DNA from: Polynucleobacter sp. MG-6-Vaara-E2
GTDB lineage: Bacteria > Pseudomonadota > Gammaproteobacteria > Burkholderiales > Burkholderiaceae
Length of the DNA: 64,000 bases
Direction: 5' to 3'
Assembly (NCBI RefSeq): GCF_018687695.1
Contig: NZ_CP061303.1
Span: forward strand, 992,001 to 1,056,000
Shown here: piece after piece, positions 1 through 8,377 of the stretch
Numbering within the stretch: the first letter of the stretch is position 1
How the letters are laid out: each line of letters starts with the position of its first letter
Program-made: the position numbers and the translations under genes
Notes under the pieces: model-generated
Databases searched by the model: none
Seen by the model: only the letters and a program-made list of their open reading frames with translations
Told to the model about the DNA's origin: nothing

Positions 1-140
1 GTGCCAGCATCAAGCAAGAGCTCAATACGCTCACGGGCTGTTAACTTGCCCTTTGCATGCTGAGCCTGAATACGCTTTTGCCCACCGCCTAAGCGTGCTA
101 GCTCGCGCTTTGCTTCCAGTTGTTGAATGATTTCCTTCAT
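1..140 (-). CDS. pccB: Propionyl-CoA carboxylase beta subunit (N-terminal fragment)
   Basis: The first 46 residues of a protein that leaves the window at base 1. It begins with ATG at 138-140 behind a good AAGGAG ribosome site. The N-terminus has the charged helix and the KGKLTARERIELLLD segment typical of carboxyltransferase beta subunits of biotin-dependent acyl-CoA carboxylases. It lies 10 bp downstream of meaB and in the same direction as methylmalonyl-CoA mutase. The pathway context favours propionyl-CoA carboxylase, which makes methylmalonyl-CoA from propionyl-CoA, over methylcrotonyl- or acetyl-CoA carboxylase. Those relatives cannot be excluded from 46 residues. Confidence 0.8.
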   Translation of the reverse strand, partial: MKEIIQQLEAKRELARLGGGQKRIQAQHAKGKLTARERIELLLDAG

Positions 141-150
141 TACCGACTCC

Positions 151-1182
151 TTAGAAAAATTCATGCCCCATGGATTCCAGTAGACGTCTTGCTGCTACTG
201 AAGGCGCCATGGTTCCTTGATTAACTTGTGCCACTAGACTTGGTAGAAGCGATTGAACCGCTTCGTTACTACGAAATGCATTCTTTAGTCCAGCGTCAAT
301 GCGGTCCCACATCCAGGCGCCTGCCTGTTGCTTGCGACGGGAATCAAACTTGCCATTGGCTCGCTGGAGCTTTTCGAAATGCGCTACCTTATCCCATAAT
401 TCAGGAACGCCTTTACCTTCCAGCGCACTTAAAGTCATCACCGTTGGGTGCCAATAATCTTCATTGTGCGAAGCGTGATCTGGATTTCCTTGAAAGCCAA
501 GCAATCTCAGTGAGCTTGTAATAAACAGTTGCGCCCGCATGGCTGCATCCGGATCGAGATCCACTTTATTGATCACAATCAGATCAGCAATCTCCATCAC
601 GCCTTTTTTGATTGCCTGCAAATCATCTCCAGCGTTTGGTAACTGCAAGAGCAAAAACATATCAGTCATGCCGGCTACCGCAATTTCACTTTGGCCAACG
701 CCAACAGTTTCAACAATGATGATGTCAAAGCCAGCAGCTTCAGCGACCAACATTGCTTCACGGGTTTTTTCAGCAACGCCACCTAGTGTTAGTGAAGATG
801 GGCTCGGACGAATGAATGCGTTCTCGAGAACAGATAGACGCTCCATGCGGGTTTTATCACCCAGAATTGAGCCACCAGATAAGCTTGAGGATGGATCGAT
901 TGCCAAAACAGCAACACGATGCCCTTTTTCAATTAACTGAAGCCCAAGGGTTTCAATCAGAGTGGACTTTCCAACGCCGGGCACACCAGAAATACCCAAG
1001 CGAAAGGATTTACCCGTTTTAGGTAAGAGCGTATTGAGTACTTCATCAGCACGCTTGCGATGATCTAGACGCGTTGATTCCAGCAATGTAATAACCTTAG
1101 CTAGGGCACGTCGCTGTTTAAGCGATGGTGCACCGGTCAGATCATTTACTAATGCAAGATCAGCGGCTTCGAGCATGCTCAT
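151..1182 (-). CDS. meaB: Methylmalonyl-CoA mutase-associated G3E GTPase MeaB
   Basis: MeaB (ArgK) is a P-loop GTPase that guards methylmalonyl-CoA mutase, gating loading of adenosylcobalamin and removal of damaged cofactor. The 343-aa protein has the usual family length. A Walker A motif GVPGVGKST lies at residues 66-74, the ETVGVGQSE switch segment in the middle, and an NKVDLD guanine-specificity motif after it, followed by the helical C-terminal dimerisation region. The start is 14 bp after the mutase stop and the stop 10 bp before pccB, so all three are likely one transcript. A second in-frame ATG two codons later is an alternative start. Confidence 0.95.
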   Translation of the reverse strand: MSMLEAADLALVNDLTGAPSLKQRRALAKVITLLESTRLDHRKRADEVLNTLLPKTGKSFRLGISGVPGVGKSTLIETLGLQLIEKGHRVAVLAIDPSSSLSGGSILGDKTRMERLSVLENAFIRPSPSSLTLGGVAEKTREAMLVAEAAGFDIIIVETVGVGQSEIAVAGMTDMFLLLQLPNAGDDLQAIKKGVMEIADLIVINKVDLDPDAAMRAQLFITSSLRLLGFQGNPDHASHNEDYWHPTVMTLSALEGKGVPELWDKVAHFEKLQRANGKFDSRRKQQAGAWMWDRIDAGLKNAFRSNEAVQSLLPSLVAQVNQGTMAPSVAARRLLESMGHEFF

Positions 1183-1196
1183 CAGTCAGTTTTTAA

Positions 1197-3380
1197 TTAA
1201 ACCGGCTTTACAGATTTACGAATTTGCTCAAGCACATCCTTAGCTGAAGCTGGAATTGGCGTGCCTGGTCCATAGATTCCTTTAACACCTGCTTCATATA
1301 GGAACTCATAATCCTGTCTTGGAATGACGCCACCTACGAACACAATGATGTCGTCAGAGCCCTGCTTCTTCAGCTCAGCAATAATCGCTGGCACCAATGT
1401 TTTATGACCAGCTGCTAAAGTCGATACGCCTAAGGCATGTACGTCATTCTCAATCGCCTGGCGAGCACACTCTTCAGGTGTTTGGAACAATGGTCCAATG
1501 TCCACATCAAAACCTAAGTCTGCATAGGCAGTAGCCACAACTTTGGCTCCACGATCATGACCATCTTGACCAAGTTTGGCAATCATCACGCGTGGTCGAC
1601 GGCCAAAGTCTTTTGCAAAATCAGCGATTTCTGTTTGTAGTTTTGCCCAACCTTCGGGTGAGTCATAGGCAGCTGCATACACTCCGGTCACCTTTTGAGT
1701 ATCGGCGCGATGGCGCCCGTAAACTTTTTCCAATGCATCAGATACTTCACCAACCGTTGCACGTAAACGAATTGCGTTTACAGACAACTCCAATAAATTG
1801 CCTGAGTTATCCTCAGCAGCCTTGGTTAGCGCCTCTAATGCGGCCTCTACTTTTTTGCCATCCCGTTTAGCTTTGATTTCTTTCAAACGTGCGACCTGAC
1901 CTTCGCGAACCTTATCGTTATCAATCATCAGTACATCAACAAGATCTTCTTTGCCAAGCTTGTACTTATTCACGCCCACAATGACATCTGAACCTGAGTC
2001 AATCTTGGCTTGTTTTTCAGCAGCGGCTGCTTCAATCTTGAGCTTAGCCCAACCACTTTCAACCGCTTTGGTCATACCACCCATGGCATCGACTTCTTCA
2101 ATAATTTCCCAAGCCTTGTCAGCCATCTCTTGAGTGAGGTTCTCCATCATGTAAGAGCCAGCCCATGGATCGATTACGCTGGTGATATGGGTTTCCTCTT
2201 GAAGAATTAACTGAGTGTTTCGAGCAATACGGCTAGAGAATTCGGAAGGCAAGGCAATTGCCTCGTCTAAAGAATTGGTATGCAAAGACTGTGTACCACC
2301 AAATACAGCCGCCATTGCCTCAACAGTCGTTCTCACGACGTTGTTATAGGGATCTTGCTCTGTTAATGACCAACCCGATGTTTGACAATGGGTGCGCAAC
2401 ATCAAGGACTTTGGATTCTTTGGCTCGAATGACTTCATGATGCGCCACCACAACAAACGAGCAGCACGCAATTTAGCAACCTCTAAGTAGAAGTTCATCC
2501 CGATAGCAAAGAAGAACGAAAGTCTTCCAGCAAAACCATCAACATCCAAACCTTTTGCGAGCGCTGTTTTGACATACTCTTTACCATCAGCCAATGTGAA
2601 TGCCAATTCCAATACTTGGTTCGCACCAGCCTCTTGCATGTGATAACCCGAAATCGAAATCGAGTTAAATTTCGGCATATGCTTGGCGGTGTATTCAATA
2701 ATGTCGCCAATGATGCGCATTGAAGGCTCTGGTGGGTAAATATAGGTATTGCGCACCATGAACTCTTTCAGAATGTCATTCTGAATCGTTCCGGACAAGA
2801 GCTCTTGCTTGACGCCTTGCTCTTCACCAGCAACGATATAGCCTGCTAACACCGGGAGTACGGCGCCATTCATGGTCATGGATACAGAGACTTTATCGAG
2901 CGGGATACCGTCAAACAAAATCTTCATATCTTCGACAGAATCAATAGCTACACCAGCCTTACCCACGTCGCCAGTGACGCGTGGATGGTCAGAGTCATAA
3001 CCACGATGTGTTGCCAAGTCGAATGCAACTGATACACCTTGACCACCCGCATCTAATGCTTTCCGATAAAAGGCATTAGATTCTTCAGCAGTAGAAAAAC
3101 CAGCGTATTGTCGAATCGTCCATGGTCGAACGGAATACATCGTTGCTTGAGGTCCGCGAACAAATGGCTCAAAGCCTGGCAATGTATCTGTGTAATTGAG
3201 ACCTTGAGTATCAGCGGATGTGTAAAGTGCTTTGAGTTGAATGCCATCTGGAGTTTTCCAGCCAAGTTTGTCAACATCACCATTCGGCGCAGACTTTTGT
3301 GCTGACTTTTTCCAGGCATCTAAATTCGTTTCTGGAAATGATGGCCATGAACTTGATGGAACTTTCTTTTCTGAACTCAC
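1197..3380 (-). CDS. mcm: Methylmalonyl-CoA mutase (single-chain, B12-dependent)
   Basis: Isomerises methylmalonyl-CoA to succinyl-CoA with adenosylcobalamin, the last step in feeding propionyl-CoA into the TCA cycle. The 727-aa chain carries the substrate-binding TIM barrel in the N-terminal two thirds and a B12-binding domain from about residue 595. The DxHxxG signature is D606-G-H608-D-R-G611, with His608 as the cobalt ligand. The length and single chain match the homodimeric ScpA type. The start is GTG at 3378-3380 with a GGGAG ribosome site seven bases upstream. It heads the mcm-meaB-pccB run and is divergent from a GntR regulator, its probable controller. Confidence 0.95.
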   Translation of the reverse strand: MSSEKKVPSSSWPSFPETNLDAWKKSAQKSAPNGDVDKLGWKTPDGIQLKALYTSADTQGLNYTDTLPGFEPFVRGPQATMYSVRPWTIRQYAGFSTAEESNAFYRKALDAGGQGVSVAFDLATHRGYDSDHPRVTGDVGKAGVAIDSVEDMKILFDGIPLDKVSVSMTMNGAVLPVLAGYIVAGEEQGVKQELLSGTIQNDILKEFMVRNTYIYPPEPSMRIIGDIIEYTAKHMPKFNSISISGYHMQEAGANQVLELAFTLADGKEYVKTALAKGLDVDGFAGRLSFFFAIGMNFYLEVAKLRAARLLWWRIMKSFEPKNPKSLMLRTHCQTSGWSLTEQDPYNNVVRTTVEAMAAVFGGTQSLHTNSLDEAIALPSEFSSRIARNTQLILQEETHITSVIDPWAGSYMMENLTQEMADKAWEIIEEVDAMGGMTKAVESGWAKLKIEAAAAEKQAKIDSGSDVIVGVNKYKLGKEDLVDVLMIDNDKVREGQVARLKEIKAKRDGKKVEAALEALTKAAEDNSGNLLELSVNAIRLRATVGEVSDALEKVYGRHRADTQKVTGVYAAAYDSPEGWAKLQTEIADFAKDFGRRPRVMIAKLGQDGHDRGAKVVATAYADLGFDVDIGPLFQTPEECARQAIENDVHALGVSTLAAGHKTLVPAIIAELKKQGSDDIIVFVGGVIPRQDYEFLYEAGVKGIYGPGTPIPASAKDVLEQIRKSVKPV

Positions 3381-3432
3381 AAAGCACTCCCGTTAATTTT
3401 GTTGCATTGCATATTAGATTTGCTAATTCTGC

Positions 3433-3462
3433 TTGACTATTAGTATTTTGTCTAGCTATCAT
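3433..3462 (+). promoter_or_regulatory. Sigma-70 type promoter of the GntR gene
   Basis: TTGACT at 3433-3438 and TATCAT at 3457-3462 are separated by 18 bp. Transcription should start near 3469, only about six bases before the ATG at 3475, so the mRNA would be almost leaderless. No Shine-Dalgarno sequence precedes that ATG, which fits. The same bases 3433-3435 could be read as a TTG start codon in frame, but the promoter reading is better. Confidence 0.6.
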
Positions 3463-3483
3463 GTATTCATAATTATGAATACA
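3462..3483. promoter_or_regulatory. Perfect 22-bp palindrome, probable GntR operator
   Basis: The half-site TGTATTCATAA is followed immediately by its exact reverse complement, giving a 22-bp perfect palindrome centred at 3472.5. It starts on the last base of the -10 element and covers the start codon (3475-3477) of the GntR gene. A dimeric GntR/FCD protein bound here would block its own transcription, and possibly act on the divergent mcm operon 80 bp away. The binding protein is inferred from position; the symmetry is seen directly. Confidence 0.65.
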
Positions 3484-4113
3484 AAACTGAATAATCACCC
3501 CCTATACGAAGATGTTGCAGATCGCCTTCGTGAACAGATATTTGCCAAACAATTGGCTCCTGGTAGCTGGCTTGATGAGCAAAGCTTGGCTGAGCAGTTC
3601 GGCATTAGCCGCACACCAATGCGAGAGGCTATTAAGGTATTGGCCTCTGAAGGCCTAGTAACCATCAAAATGCGGCGTGGAGCCTACGTTACAGAGGTAG
3701 CCAGAAAAGACTTAGAGCAGATTTTCACTATCCTCTCCCTACTCGAAGGCGAAGCAGCGAGGGAAACTGCCGCAAAAGCCACTGAAGAAGAGTTAAACCA
3801 ATTGGATTACTGGCATCACCGCCTAGAAAAAGCGGCTGCCGACAGAGATTTAGAGCAATTCTTTGAGATTAATGGCAAATTTCATGAATTAATCCAAAAA
3901 ATCGCTGGAAATCGCTGGATGAATGGTGTTATCGCAGACCTACGCAAAGTTCTCAAGCTCCATCGCCGTGATTCCTTAACGAGCACTGGACGACTACAGA
4001 ACTCCTTGATTGAGCATCGAGCCATTCTCAATGCCCTACTCAAGCGAGATCAGGCAGGAGCAGAAAGTGCCATGCGAAAACACTTAGCCAGAGGTCTTGA
4101 AGCGCTCAGATAA
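3475..4113 (+). CDS. GntR-family regulator, FCD subfamily
   Basis: A 212-aa transcription factor with an N-terminal winged helix (about residues 8-72; the segment LAEQFGISRTPMREAIKVL is the recognition region) and an all-helical FCD effector domain (about 78-205). Histidines in FHELI, EHRAI and RKHL are in the positions used for metal or carboxylate binding in this family. ATG 3475 is preferred over the upstream in-frame TTG at 3433, because that TTG is the -35 box. It is divergent from mcm-meaB-pccB, which suggests control of propionate/methylmalonyl-CoA metabolism; the effector is unknown. Confidence 0.88.
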   Translation: MNTKLNNHPLYEDVADRLREQIFAKQLAPGSWLDEQSLAEQFGISRTPMREAIKVLASEGLVTIKMRRGAYVTEVARKDLEQIFTILSLLEGEAARETAAKATEEELNQLDYWHHRLEKAAADRDLEQFFEINGKFHELIQKIAGNRWMNGVIADLRKVLKLHRRDSLTSTGRLQNSLIEHRAILNALLKRDQAGAESAMRKHLARGLEALR

Positions 4114-4128
4114 GGGATTTTTTCAATA

Positions 4129-4167
4129 AAAATAAAGGCTTAGAAGTTTATTCTAAGCCTTTATTTT
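4129..4167. terminator. Bidirectional intrinsic terminator
   Basis: A 17-bp perfect stem (4129-4145 with 4151-4167) and a 5-nt loop, with A-rich and T-rich ends. It sits between the converging GntR gene and cytochrome gene and can serve both strands. Confidence 0.8.
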
Positions 4168-4187
4168 AGGTGCAACGGAGTCAAATA

Positions 4188-4541
4188 TTACTTCTTGATA
4201 ACGAAGTTTCCTGGCAGAGATGCAATGTATGCAGCGATGTCCTGCAAATCAGCCTCTGAGAATACCTGTACTTGGGATCCCATGATCGCGTTATTGCGAC
4301 CATATTGAGCATTGCCATTGCCAACCTTGTACGCTTTCAAAGCGTAAAAAAGGTAATCAGGATATTGACCAGCCAATTTAGGATAAGCCGGCAAGATTGG
4401 TGCATTTAAACCAGCGCCATGGCAAGAAGCACAATTGGCTTTCTCAACCAACGCCTGACCTTTATCGACGCTGGCGGCATTAGCAACGTTGATCAAACCA
4501 ATACTGGAAAGCAAAACTGCGGTAACTAGTGCAAATTTCAT
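4188..4541 (-). CDS. Small periplasmic c-type cytochrome (class I)
   Basis: A 117-aa exported monohaem cytochrome c. Residues 1-22 are a signal peptide ending in ANA. The haem site is C37-A-S-C40-H41, and Met87 in NNAIMGSQ is the likely distal haem ligand. It starts 13 bp after the stop of a second cytochrome gene with an AGAGG ribosome site, so the two are co-transcribed. Its role is electron transfer in the periplasm, with partner unknown; the neighbouring molybdoenzyme maturation genes make an oxidoreductase partner possible but unproven. Confidence 0.85.
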   Translation of the reverse strand: MKFALVTAVLLSSIGLINVANAASVDKGQALVEKANCASCHGAGLNAPILPAYPKLAGQYPDYLFYALKAYKVGNGNAQYGRNNAIMGSQVQVFSEADLQDIAAYIASLPGNFVIKK

Positions 4542-4554
4542 AAACGTGCCTCTA

Positions 4555-4920
4555 TCACTTCAATGGGTTGTTAGGTGAGCTGGCAGTTTGCGCAGCATAA
4601 TATTCGCCGATATCAGCCATATCTTGATCAGAGAGGCTCTTAGCAATAGAACGCATCGTTGGGTGCTTTCTCTCGCCCTTTTTGTACTCAGACAAAGCAG
4701 TTGCGATGTAAGCAGCATTTTGACCACCTAACATCGGCACTCTGTAGACTAATGGATAGTCAGCACGATAGTCAGGAATAGAGTGGCATCCAACGCAAAG
4801 CCAAACCTTGGCATTACCAGCTGCAGCACTGCCCTTCACTTCGTCAGCCTGAGCTGAGAACCCAGCAAAAACCAAGCCAGCACAGATAAGCAAGCGGGAA
4901 AGAATTGAGAGTTTTTTCAT
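4555..4920 (-). CDS. Small periplasmic c-type cytochrome (class I)
   Basis: A 121-aa exported cytochrome c, first gene of a two-gene operon. The signal peptide runs to about residue 25 (FSAQA). The haem motif is C42-V-G-C45-H46, and Met89 in HPTMRSIA is the probable sixth ligand. No clear Shine-Dalgarno sequence precedes ATG 4918-4920. An FNR/Anr-type box lies 20-34 bp upstream of the start codon, pointing to oxygen-responsive control. Similar cytochrome pairs serve as electron acceptors for dehydrogenases or as donors to oxidases; the sequence does not say which. Confidence 0.85.
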   Translation of the reverse strand: MKKLSILSRLLICAGLVFAGFSAQADEVKGSAAAGNAKVWLCVGCHSIPDYRADYPLVYRVPMLGGQNAAYIATALSEYKKGERKHPTMRSIAKSLSDQDMADIGEYYAAQTASSPNNPLK

Positions 4921-4940
4921 AGAAATCAGTATTAATGAGT

Positions 4941-4954
4941 TTGATTTAAATCAA
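4941..4954. promoter_or_regulatory. FNR/Anr box upstream of the cytochrome pair
   Basis: TTGAT-TTAA-ATCAA is a perfect match to the FNR/Anr/CRP-family consensus TTGAT-N4-ATCAA. Its centre is 27 bp upstream of the cytochrome start codon. A possible minus-strand -10 element (TATACT, complement of 4963-4968) lies just upstream, which would put the box near +8, a position typical of repression rather than activation. Confidence 0.6.
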
Positions 4955-5094
4955 TTTGGGAGAGTATAGCGGACAGACGCCCTCCTAACCATTGTTTAGC
5001 AGTCCCGAACATCAAAATCAGTAGAAATACTGAAAAATTGGCTCCATTTACCTATACTTGAACGTCCAATAAATGACATTTTGAATGCCTGCCA

Positions 5095-5964
5095 ATGACC
5101 AAGCCATCACCCCAATCTACTAACCGTTTCGAGGGTAGCCAAAGCTATGTAGCAACGGATGACCTGAAATTAGCAGTGAATGCAGCCATGGCACTGCAGC
5201 GACCCCTATTAATCAAAGGTGAACCTGGTACAGGGAAAACAATGTTGGCTGAAGAAGTTGCGGCAGCCCTAAAGATGCCCCTGTTGCAATGGCATATCAA
5301 GTCCACCACCAAAGCCCAACAAGGCTTATACGAATACGATGCGGTCAGTCGTTTACGAGACTCTCAACTAGGCGATGAAAAAGTCAAAGACATTCGCAAC
5401 TACATTGTCAAAGGTGTTCTCTGGCAAGCTTTTGAAGCAGATGAACCTACGGTCCTACTCATTGATGAAATCGATAAAGCCGATATTGAATTTCCGAATG
5501 ATCTCTTGCGTGAAATTGATCGCATGGAATTTTATGTTTATGAAACTCGTGAATTGATTAAGGCAAAGCATCGCCCTTTAGTCATCATCACCTCGAATAA
5601 TGAAAAAGAATTACCCGATGCCTTTTTGCGTCGTTGTTTCTTTCATTACATCACCTTCCCCGATGCGCAAACAATGCAAAGTATCGTGGATGTGCATCAC
5701 CCCAACATCAAGCAGGATCTATTGGAATCTGCCTTGAAGGCTTTCTACCAGATACGCGCATTACCAGGCTTAAAGAAGAAGCCCTCCACATCCGAATTAA
5801 TCGACTGGCTAAAGCTCTTATTAGCAGAAGACATCCCTCCGGAGGCGCTATACAGCCAAGATGACAAGATCGTGGTGCCGCCATTACATGGTGCGCTCTT
5901 AAAAAATGAACAAGATATTCATTTATTTGAGCGTCTAGTAATGATGAATCGTAACCACCGCTAA
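5095..5964 (+). CDS. MoxR-family AAA+ ATPase (CoxD-like)
   Basis: A 289-aa AAA+ ATPase. Walker A is GEPGTGKT at residues 42-49, Walker B VLLIDE at 120-125, and an arginine-finger region (AFLRRC) follows the TSNNEKELPDAFLRR segment. MoxR proteins act with von Willebrand factor A partners to mature or activate metalloenzymes, and such a partner gene starts 19 bp downstream. In carboxydotrophs the equivalents are CoxD and CoxE. The nearby XdhC and MocA-like genes support a role in maturing a molybdenum hydroxylase here, which is an inference from context. Confidence 0.9.
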   Translation: MTKPSPQSTNRFEGSQSYVATDDLKLAVNAAMALQRPLLIKGEPGTGKTMLAEEVAAALKMPLLQWHIKSTTKAQQGLYEYDAVSRLRDSQLGDEKVKDIRNYIVKGVLWQAFEADEPTVLLIDEIDKADIEFPNDLLREIDRMEFYVYETRELIKAKHRPLVIITSNNEKELPDAFLRRCFFHYITFPDAQTMQSIVDVHHPNIKQDLLESALKAFYQIRALPGLKKKPSTSELIDWLKLLLAEDIPPEALYSQDDKIVVPPLHGALLKNEQDIHLFERLVMMNRNHR

Positions 5965-5983
5965 ATCATCTCAGGGCAAGCTG

Positions 5984-7159
5984 ATGTTGATTCAATTCTT
6001 CCTCAACTTGAAAGAGGCCAAAGTGCCTGTTTCAGTGAGAGAGTTTTTAACCCTCCTAGAGGCTCTCAAGTCAGGCGTTATTAACCCGTCGATCGATGAG
6101 TTTTATCAACTCTCACGCATGACTTTAGTCAAAGATGAGCAACACTTTGATCGATTTGATCAAGTATTTGGCAGCTACTTCAAAGGTGTTGAGCAAATCA
6201 TCGCCCTCTCTCCCGATATTCCTATGGATTGGTTGGAGAAAAAATTGCAACGCGTCTTAACGGATGAGGAAAAGGCAGCTCTGCAGAAATTAGGCGGCCC
6301 CGAAGCACTCAAGAAACGGTTAGAGGAGCTACTCAAAGAACAAAAGGAATGGCATGGCGGTGGCAATAAATGGATTGGGGCTGGCGGCTCCTCACCTTTT
6401 GGCCACAGCGGCTATCACCCAGAGGGTATTCGCATTGGCGGCGAAAGCGCCGGCAACCGAACTGCTATCAAAGTTTGGGAAGCTCGAGAATTCAAAGATT
6501 ACGACAGCGACCTTGCCTTAGGTACGCGCAATATTAAGGTTGCGTTGCGTCGTTTGCGCCGCTTTGCTCGCGAGGGATCGGTGCTCGAGCTAGACCTAGA
6601 TAAGACCATACACTCTACGGCCGCTAACGCGGGAATGCTCGATATACAAATGCGTCCTGAACGTCATAATCAAGTTAAGGTGTTGCTCTTGATGGATGTT
6701 GGCGGATCCATGGATGACCACATAAAACAAATCGGGGAATTATTCTCTGCCGCAAAAGCAGAGTTCAAGCATCTTGAGTATTACTATTTTCATAACTGTG
6801 TTTATGAAAACCTGTGGCAAAGCAATCGTCGACGCAGAGATCAAGTGAGCTCTACTCAAGACATCATCAACAAATATGGCCCTGATTACAAACTCATCTT
6901 TGTTGGGGACGCCACCATGTCTCCCTACGAAATTCTCAGCCCCAATGGTTCTGTCGAATATAACAACAAAGAAGCTGGCGCAGTTTGGATTAATCGTCTG
7001 TTAGATCACTTCCCCCATTTTGCCTGGCTTAATCCAGAACCGGAATCTATTTGGGAGTATCGACAATCGATCGACATCATAAAAAACCTGATGAAGGATC
7101 GCATGTACCCGGTCACCCTAAGTGGCCTTGAGAGCGCTATGCGTCAACTTTCAAAGTAA
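5984..7159 (+). CDS. VWA domain protein, CoxE-like partner of MoxR
   Basis: A 391-aa cytosolic protein with no signal peptide. The N-terminal helical half includes a charged region (about 85-125) and a Gly-rich stretch (125-160). The C-terminal VWA domain opens with D238-V-G-G-S242-M-D244. This is a MIDAS-like metal site in which the usual first Ser of DxSxS is Gly. Expected role: adaptor that directs the MoxR ATPase to its metalloenzyme client. It is spaced tightly behind moxR, so the two are almost certainly co-expressed. Confidence 0.85.
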   Translation: MLIQFFLNLKEAKVPVSVREFLTLLEALKSGVINPSIDEFYQLSRMTLVKDEQHFDRFDQVFGSYFKGVEQIIALSPDIPMDWLEKKLQRVLTDEEKAALQKLGGPEALKKRLEELLKEQKEWHGGGNKWIGAGGSSPFGHSGYHPEGIRIGGESAGNRTAIKVWEAREFKDYDSDLALGTRNIKVALRRLRRFAREGSVLELDLDKTIHSTAANAGMLDIQMRPERHNQVKVLLLMDVGGSMDDHIKQIGELFSAAKAEFKHLEYYYFHNCVYENLWQSNRRRRDQVSSTQDIINKYGPDYKLIFVGDATMSPYEILSPNGSVEYNNKEAGAVWINRLLDHFPHFAWLNPEPESIWEYRQSIDIIKNLMKDRMYPVTLSGLESAMRQLSK

Positions 7160-7212
7160 TTTGCCAGTAAGATTCCACTAATCACCTCAAACACTTAGAC
7201 TGAAAAATCATT

Positions 7213-7668
7213 ATGAGCAACATTAGCGAGCGCCTTAAAACTCTTGGCATTGATTTACCACCTCCCGGACCTCCCGCTGCGGCTTACGTAATGGCAGCAA
7301 CGACTGGTAATACCGTCTTTTTGTCTGGCCATATTGCTAAGCGCGATGGTAAACCTTGGGTTGGTAAACTGGGTAAAGATATGGATACCGAAACAGGTAA
7401 AGCTGCTGCTCGTTCTATCGCTATTGATTTGATTTCCACACTACAAAATCACCTAGGCTCTCTTGACAAAGTGAAGCGCATTGTCAAAGTCATGGGCCTA
7501 GTGAACTCCACCAGCGAATACACAGAGCAACATCTTGTTGTGAATGGCTGCTCAGAGTTATTGTTTGAAGTGTTTGGTGATGCTGGTAAACACGCTCGCA
7601 GCGCCTTTGGTGTAGCCCAAATCCCTCTGGGTGCTTGCGTTGAAATTGAATTAATCGCTGAGATCTAA
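7213..7668 (+). CDS. RidA/YjgF family protein
   Basis: A 151-aa member of the RidA (YjgF/YER057c/UK114) superfamily of trimeric enamine/imine deaminases and related proteins. The N-terminal extension with a Pro-rich segment (LPPPGPPAAAY) marks the longer subgroup rather than the 128-aa archetype. An Arg in the HARSAFGVAQIPLGACVEIE block matches the carboxylate-binding Arg of active RidA proteins. The biochemical substrate cannot be told from sequence. It follows the moxR-VWA pair after 53 bp and overlaps the converging MocA-like gene by 3 bp. Confidence 0.9.
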   Translation: MSNISERLKTLGIDLPPPGPPAAAYVMAATTGNTVFLSGHIAKRDGKPWVGKLGKDMDTETGKAAARSIAIDLISTLQNHLGSLDKVKRIVKVMGLVNSTSEYTEQHLVVNGCSELLFEVFGDAGKHARSAFGVAQIPLGACVEIELIAEI

Positions 7669-8327
7669 GCGCGTGTGATTCCGAGTTTCTGGATGTCTGC
7701 CTCAGTGTCAACATCCAGAACATAAGCTGGGTTATTCATTTCATAGATTTGAATTAGTTCAGGATGTTGATCCATATAAGGTCGGCAAACCATTCCCGGC
7801 GTTGACAAAATAGCCTTTACTACTTTTCTCGAAAACAGTACGGGGTTGCCGCGCTGCCCATTCACTTGAGGCATGACGATCTCTTGATCGCCCTGACGAT
7901 TTGAAAATTGCTCAAGCAACAATACCATCTCCTCAAGTCCAATGTTGGGCTGATCACTAAGACATATTGCAAGCACATCAAACTGAGACTGCAAGCCTTC
8001 CAAAGCAAGGCGTACCGATGATGCTTGGCCATGCTGGGCATTGGGGTTATGTTGAATGGTGACGGCGAGATTGATCTCTTTACTAATTCTTGCCAACTCC
8101 GCTTCAATCTCTTTTGCATGAAAGCCTGTAATCACGACAAACTCCACTGGCTCAAGCTGCTCAAGCTGTTTTACCACCTCACAAAAACGCTTTAGAAGGC
8201 TTTTGCCTTCTTTCAACAACAAGGCTTTTGGAATGGATCCCATACGACTACCCTCGCCAGCGGCCAATAACACAATAGCTAGACTGAGCTTAGCGTTCAT
8301 TGGGGAAGATTTACGGGTTGAACTCAT
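7665..8327 (-). CDS. MocA/MobA-like nucleotidyltransferase
   Basis: A 220-aa NTP-transferase of the MobA/MocA type. The signature LAAGEGSRMGSIPKALL lies near the N-terminus, with a conserved CLSDQPNI segment for nucleotide/metal binding. MocA adds CMP to molybdopterin to give the MCD cofactor used by xanthine dehydrogenase-family enzymes; the divergent xdhC gene favours MocA over MobA. The first ATG (8325-8327) has no clear ribosome site; an ATG nine codons later (MNAKLS) is an equally good start. Confidence 0.8.
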   Translation of the reverse strand: MSSTRKSSPMNAKLSLAIVLLAAGEGSRMGSIPKALLLKEGKSLLKRFCEVVKQLEQLEPVEFVVITGFHAKEIEAELARISKEINLAVTIQHNPNAQHGQASSVRLALEGLQSQFDVLAICLSDQPNIGLEEMVLLLEQFSNRQGDQEIVMPQVNGQRGNPVLFSRKVVKAILSTPGMVCRPYMDQHPELIQIYEMNNPAYVLDVDTEADIQKLGITRA

Positions 8328-8377
8328 TAGAGTGATAATAAATAAGAATCTGAAAATAAAACATAAAAAGACATTGC

